Shown here: one piece after another, positions 6,990 through 9,683 of the stretch
Layout: the number at the start of each line of letters is the position of its first letter
Numbering within the stretch: position 1 is the stretch's first letter
Origin: Caldithrix sp. RBG_13_44_9
GTDB taxonomy: Bacteria; Calditrichota; Calditrichia; RBG-13-44-9
Length of the DNA: 9,683 nucleotides
Assembly: GCA_001771055.1 (NCBI GenBank)
Contig: MESS01000094.1
Coordinates: 1 to 9,683 of the forward strand
Direction: 5' to 3'
Notes under the pieces: model-generated
Told to the model about the DNA's origin: nothing
Database searches by the model: none
The model's input: the letters and a program-made list of their open reading frames with translations, nothing else
Made by a program: the position numbers and the translations under genes

Positions 6990-8974
6990 TGCAGTTTACC
7001 CTTTAACTGGTTTATTTCATCACGGAGACGGGCGGCTTTCTCAAATTCCAGATTTTCAGCGGCCGATTTCATCTCTTTCTCCAGCTGTTCAATCAATTGT
7101 AAACCGGTTAAACGATCCATATAACCAAAATGTCGAACTTCCTTTTTAGTCTTATATTTGCTCCGCACATCAGCTACCGAAGTCGTTTTTAAAATTTCTT
7201 CCACTGTCTTTTGGATGGTCTGGGGAACGATTCCGTGAGCGGTATTATATTCCAATTGTTTTTTTCGCCGACGTCTGGTCTCCTCCATGGTTAATTGCAT
7301 GGAAGCAGTAACACGGTCCGCATAAAAGATGACCTTCCCGTTGACATTACGGGCAGCCCGCCCGGAAATCTGCAGCAGGGAAACCGCTGAACGTAAAAAT
7401 CCTTCCTTATCTGCATCAAGAATAGCTACCAGCGAAACTTCCGGCAGATCCAGTCCTTCCCGCAACAGATTTATCCCGATTAAAACATCAAATTCTGATA
7501 AACGCAAATCCCGCAGAATGTCCACTCGTTCCAACGAATCAATCTCGGAATGCAGGTATTTGGCACGCAGATTTAAATTTTGCAGATAATCCGTCAAATC
7601 TTCGGCCATCCTTTTAGTAAGCGTCAAAATCAGGATCCGTTCTTTCCGTTCAACCCGTTCATTGATTTCTTCCACCAGATCGTCGATTTGCCCTTTGGTA
7701 GGACGGACTTCAATTTCGGGATCGATTAAACCAGTGGGACGGATTACCTGATCTACTACTTCTCCTCCACTCATTCGTATCTCATACTCCGATGGGGTAG
7801 CGGAAACAAAGATGAGCTGGTTCATTTTTTCCATGAACTCATCGAATTTCAATGGGCGGTTGTCCAGTGCACTGGGCAGCCGGAAACCATGCTCCACCAG
7901 GGTTTTTTTGCGGGAATAATCACCATTATACATTGAGTGCAGTTGGGGTATGGTTTGATGGGATTCGTCAATGATACATAAAAAATCATCCGGGAAAAAA
8001 TCAATCAGGGTATACGGTGGTTCCCCCGGATTTCTGGCAGAGATGTGCCGGGAATAATTTTCAATACCGGAGCAGTAACCGATTTCCTGGATCATTTCCA
8101 GATCGAAATCCGTCCGTTGCTCTAAGCGCTGTGCTTCCAATAACTTACCCTGGCTGCGAAATACTTCCAGCCGATCTTTAAGCTCGATGCGGATGGTATC
8201 CATCGCTCGAATCATTTTCTGCTGAGTGGTTACGTGATGACTGGCAGGATAGATCACCACCTGATCGACCTCTTCCAAAACTTCACCGGTAGTAACATTC
8301 AGGAAGATGATCTCTTCTACCTCATCCCCGAAAGTATCTATCCGGATGAGGTATTTTTCATAAGCTGGGAAAATTTCAATGACATCTCCCCTGACCCGGA
8401 ACGTTCCCCTCTGAGGACTCAGATCATTGCGGGTATAGTGGATATCGATGAGTCTACCGAAAAGCTCATAACGGTGCAGCACATCTCCTTTTTTCAGCAA
8501 AATCATCAGTTCTTTATAATCTTCCGGAGAACCGATTCCGTAGATGCAGGATACACTGGCCACAATGATGACATCCCGCCGGGAAATGACTGCCGCCGAT
8601 GCTTTCAGCCGGAGCCGCTCAATTTCTTCATTGACTGAACTGTCCTTTTCTATGTAGGTATCCGTTTGCGGGATGTAGGCTTCCGGTTGATAATAATCAA
8701 AATAACTGATGAAATATTCCACAGCATTTTCCGGAAAAAATTGCTTAAACTCACCATAAAGTTGTGCTGCCAGGGTTTTATTATGCGAGATCACCAGAGT
8801 AGGACGATTAATTTTTTCGATCACATTGGCCATGGTAAAAGTTTTTCCACTGCCGGTGACACCCAATAAGGTTTGAAATGTTCTGCCCTCGTTAAGCCCC
8901 CGGGTAAGCTGGGAAATAGCCTCAGGTTGATCCCCGGTGGGTTGGTATCTGGAAACCAGTTTGAATTTATTCAT
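6986..8974 (-). CDS. uvrB: UvrABC system protein B (excision nuclease helicase subunit)
   Basis: UvrB is the damage-verifying subunit of nucleotide excision repair; loaded by UvrA, it melts DNA and recruits UvrC. The 662-residue length is standard. Visible motifs are Walker A GVTGSGKT (38-45); the beta-hairpin region that clamps DNA (YFDYYQPEAYIPQTDTYIEKD within 91-111); SVSCIYGIGSPEDY (140-153); DESHQTIPQ (336-344, motif II); the MYNGDYSRKKTLVEHGFRLP region (348-367); SATP (391-394); LREGLDLPEVSLVAILDADKEGFLRS (504-529); QISGRAARN (535-543, motif VI); and a C-terminal UVR domain (about 625-660) that binds UvrC. No key residue is missing. The start is chosen from the conserved MxxFxLxSxYxPxGDQPxAI N-terminus. 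Its ribosome site is weak (CGGA, 8 nt upstream). It is the first gene of a probable uvrB-TPR-purD operon. No LexA-like box (CTGT-N8-ACAG or GAAC-N4-GTTC) is visible upstream. Confidence 0.98.
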   Translation of the reverse strand: MNKFKLVSRYQPTGDQPEAISQLTRGLNEGRTFQTLLGVTGSGKTFTMANVIEKINRPTLVISHNKTLAAQLYGEFKQFFPENAVEYFISYFDYYQPEAYIPQTDTYIEKDSSVNEEIERLRLKASAAVISRRDVIIVASVSCIYGIGSPEDYKELMILLKKGDVLHRYELFGRLIDIHYTRNDLSPQRGTFRVRGDVIEIFPAYEKYLIRIDTFGDEVEEIIFLNVTTGEVLEEVDQVVIYPASHHVTTQQKMIRAMDTIRIELKDRLEVFRSQGKLLEAQRLEQRTDFDLEMIQEIGYCSGIENYSRHISARNPGEPPYTLIDFFPDDFLCIIDESHQTIPQLHSMYNGDYSRKKTLVEHGFRLPSALDNRPLKFDEFMEKMNQLIFVSATPSEYEIRMSGGEVVDQVIRPTGLIDPEIEVRPTKGQIDDLVEEINERVERKERILILTLTKRMAEDLTDYLQNLNLRAKYLHSEIDSLERVDILRDLRLSEFDVLIGINLLREGLDLPEVSLVAILDADKEGFLRSAVSLLQISGRAARNVNGKVIFYADRVTASMQLTMEETRRRRKKQLEYNTAHGIVPQTIQKTVEEILKTTSVADVRSKYKTKKEVRHFGYMDRLTGLQLIEQLEKEMKSAAENLEFEKAARLRDEINQLKGKLQ

Positions 8975-9014
8975 GCAGAATTCCGTTTATAAAATTTTAA
9001 ATTTATCATGAATC

Positions 9015-9049
9015 AGCTGGTAAAACAAGCTCAGTATTTATGACCAGCT
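9015..9049. promoter_or_regulatory. Inverted repeat in the uvrB leader
   Basis: AGCTGGT at 9015-9021 and ACCAGCT at 9043-9049 form perfect 7-bp arms around a 21-bp spacer, 41-75 bp before the uvrB start codon. The sequence could be an operator near the transcription start, or a weak hairpin in the mRNA leader. The half-site ATCAGCT (9012-9018) recurs at 9066-9072. There is no U-run after it, so it is not a terminator. Confidence 0.35.
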
Positions 9050-9050
9050 C

Positions 9051-9078
9051 AAAATATTTTTGAAAATCAGCTAATCAA
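9051..9078 (-). promoter_or_regulatory. uvrB: Candidate sigma-70-type promoter of the uvrB operon
   Basis: On the minus strand, TTGATT (9078-9073) and TATTTT (9056-9051) are separated by 16 bp, four of six matches to consensus in each. The predicted transcript would start near 9044 and carry a leader of about 70 nt. In such AT-rich DNA this is a weak call, and other -10-like strings exist nearer the gene (TATAAA around 8987-8992). Confidence 0.3.
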
Positions 9079-9101
9079 ATTTTTTGTACTATTATTTGAT
9101 T
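9073..9101. promoter_or_regulatory. AT-rich palindrome overlapping both -35 candidates
   Basis: AATCAAAT (9073-9080) and ATTTGATT (9094-9101) are perfect 8-bp inverted arms with a 13-bp spacer. The arms contain the TTGATT -35-like boxes of the two divergent promoters, one on each strand, 17 bp apart. It may be simple promoter symmetry or a dimeric repressor site that blocks both directions. Confidence 0.4.
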
Positions 9102-9124
9102 TTTTTGGTAAATTCCGCTATCAT
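9096..9124 (+). promoter_or_regulatory. Candidate sigma-70-type promoter of the GNAT-like gene
   Basis: TTGATT (9096-9101) and TATCAT (9119-9124) are separated by exactly 17 bp, with four and five of six consensus matches. The transcript would start near 9131, leaving a leader of about 35 nt that contains the AGGGTGA ribosome site (9154-9160). It is the best-spaced promoter candidate in the divergent region. Confidence 0.45.
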
Positions 9125-9165
9125 GCTCAATAAAAATCCAAGAAAATTTTTTCAGGGTGATACCA

Positions 9166-9683
9166 ATGAATGAATCTCAGAATTCTCACCTGATTAAAAA
9201 TCGTCAGGAACAGCTCTTAAAACTGGTTGCCAGGAGTTTTTATAAAGAGCTCAGCAATTACGGGGTGGATTCGAGCGATATTGTCACTGTATCCCTGCAC
9301 TTATTGGATCATGTAACCCAGAATGGAAAAACCGAAAAAACCGGCAATGGATACTATCAGAAAGAATTTGTAATCAAGGATATCAAAGATCATTGGAAAA
9401 CCAAAGAGTATCTTCAGTTAAATTCCGTTCGGATCTCACCTCTGCTGCCTAAACAGGTGGCCATCACCTGTGAATGGCTTAAAAAAGAAGAAATTCATCT
9501 TACTTTAATCGATCTCTTTCCCAAGGAGGAATCTTTTTTAACCGATTACTTGTTTGAAGAGCCTGACCGGAAATATTTCGCGATCGAATATGATAAAACT
9601 TTTGTGGGGATCATTGGGGCTGAGAATATCGACCTGCCGCATCGTAAGCTGGAAATGAAAAAATTTATTGGCGAGACCAGTTA
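9166..9683 (+). CDS. GNAT-like acetyltransferase with N-terminal extension, cut by the window edge
   Basis: The frame from ATG at 9166 is open to the window end (172 complete codons). Ribosome site AGGGTGA lies 5 nt upstream; a second ATG at 9170 is out of frame. From about residue 87 the sequence looks like the start of a GNAT acetyltransferase domain: VRISPLLP (88-95) as strand 1, ITCEWLKKEEI (100-110) as the helical part, then KYFAIEYDKTFVGIIGAENI (136-155), the typical two-strand hairpin, and KLEMKKFIGE (161-170) as the strand before the acetyl-CoA pyrophosphate loop. The (R/Q)GxGxG/A loop itself would lie just beyond the edge, so the call is unproven. Residues 1-86 (SFYKELSNYGVDSSDIVTVS at 24-43, LLDHV at 46-50, then a Lys-rich stretch) belong to no family I recognise. 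It is transcribed away from uvrB. GNATs move acetyl groups from acetyl-CoA to amines; the substrate is unknown. Confidence 0.7.
   Translation, partial: MNESQNSHLIKNRQEQLLKLVARSFYKELSNYGVDSSDIVTVSLHLLDHVTQNGKTEKTGNGYYQKEFVIKDIKDHWKTKEYLQLNSVRISPLLPKQVAITCEWLKKEEIHLTLIDLFPKEESFLTDYLFEEPDRKYFAIEYDKTFVGIIGAENIDLPHRKLEMKKFIGETS

Noticed and set aside
6835..7149. 104-codon plus-strand frame spanning the TPR/uvrB junction
   Set aside because: It runs antisense across two well-supported coding ends; the translation looks random.
8234..8638. 134-codon open frame on the plus strand
   Set aside because: It lies fully antisense to uvrB, whose protein is conserved throughout; its translation has no recognisable domain and no ribosome site.
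8975..9165. Possible LexA/SOS box upstream of uvrB
   Set aside because: Neither CTGT-N8-ACAG nor GAAC-N4-GTTC half-sites occur in the region.

Overview
This window is a gene-dense stretch of a bacterial chromosome. Eight genes or gene parts lie head-to-tail on the minus strand, and a single partial gene is read outward on the plus strand at the right edge. Base composition looks moderately AT-rich. Codon use looks even, coding density is high, and several junctions overlap by 4 bp (ATGA, GTGA) or are separated by only 8-11 bp. The Sec-type signal peptide on the TPR protein, together with the general look of the proteins, suggests a Gram-negative, probably anaerobic or environmental lineage of the FCB/Calditrichota/Marinimicrobia kind. 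That placement is an impression, not a demonstration. I see no tRNA, rRNA, CRISPR array, IS element or phage gene, and no gene-free stretch longer than about 190 bp.

Reading in the direction of minus-strand transcription (right to left), the first unit is uvrB (nucleotide excision repair helicase), a secreted TPR-repeat protein starting at GTG inside the uvrB stop (GTGA), and purD (glycinamide ribonucleotide synthetase) 8 bp further on. After a 133-bp gap comes a galE-like UDP-sugar 4-epimerase. After another 52 bp there is a tight four-gene run: an AbrB/MazE-type small protein, a PIN-domain protein, a YqeC-like protein and a YqeB-like protein. YqeC and YqeB are the accessory pair normally associated with selenium-dependent molybdenum hydroxylases. 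The left edge holds the N-terminal half of an alanine/glycine:cation symporter (AGCS family), separated from yqeB by 115 bp and preceded by a strong Shine-Dalgarno sequence.

The 191-bp region between uvrB and the plus-strand gene is a divergent control region. An AT-rich palindrome (8-bp arms) places a TTGATT -35-like box on each strand, and a second dyad lies at the likely start of the uvrB transcript. The plus-strand gene begins a GNAT-like acetyltransferase with an unrecognised N-terminal extension of about 85 residues.

The most interesting part is the 0.83-3.06 kb cluster. The PIN protein looks catalytically compromised (Asn at two of the four expected acidic positions). The downstream YqeC-like protein lacks a proper Walker A Lys-Thr/Ser and the usual acidic EADG-type motif, and the YqeB-like protein lacks its usual GPGF motif. 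A co-transcribed set of fold-preserved but motif-degenerate proteins suggests either relaxed selection or a changed function. The rest of the window is ordinary housekeeping content.
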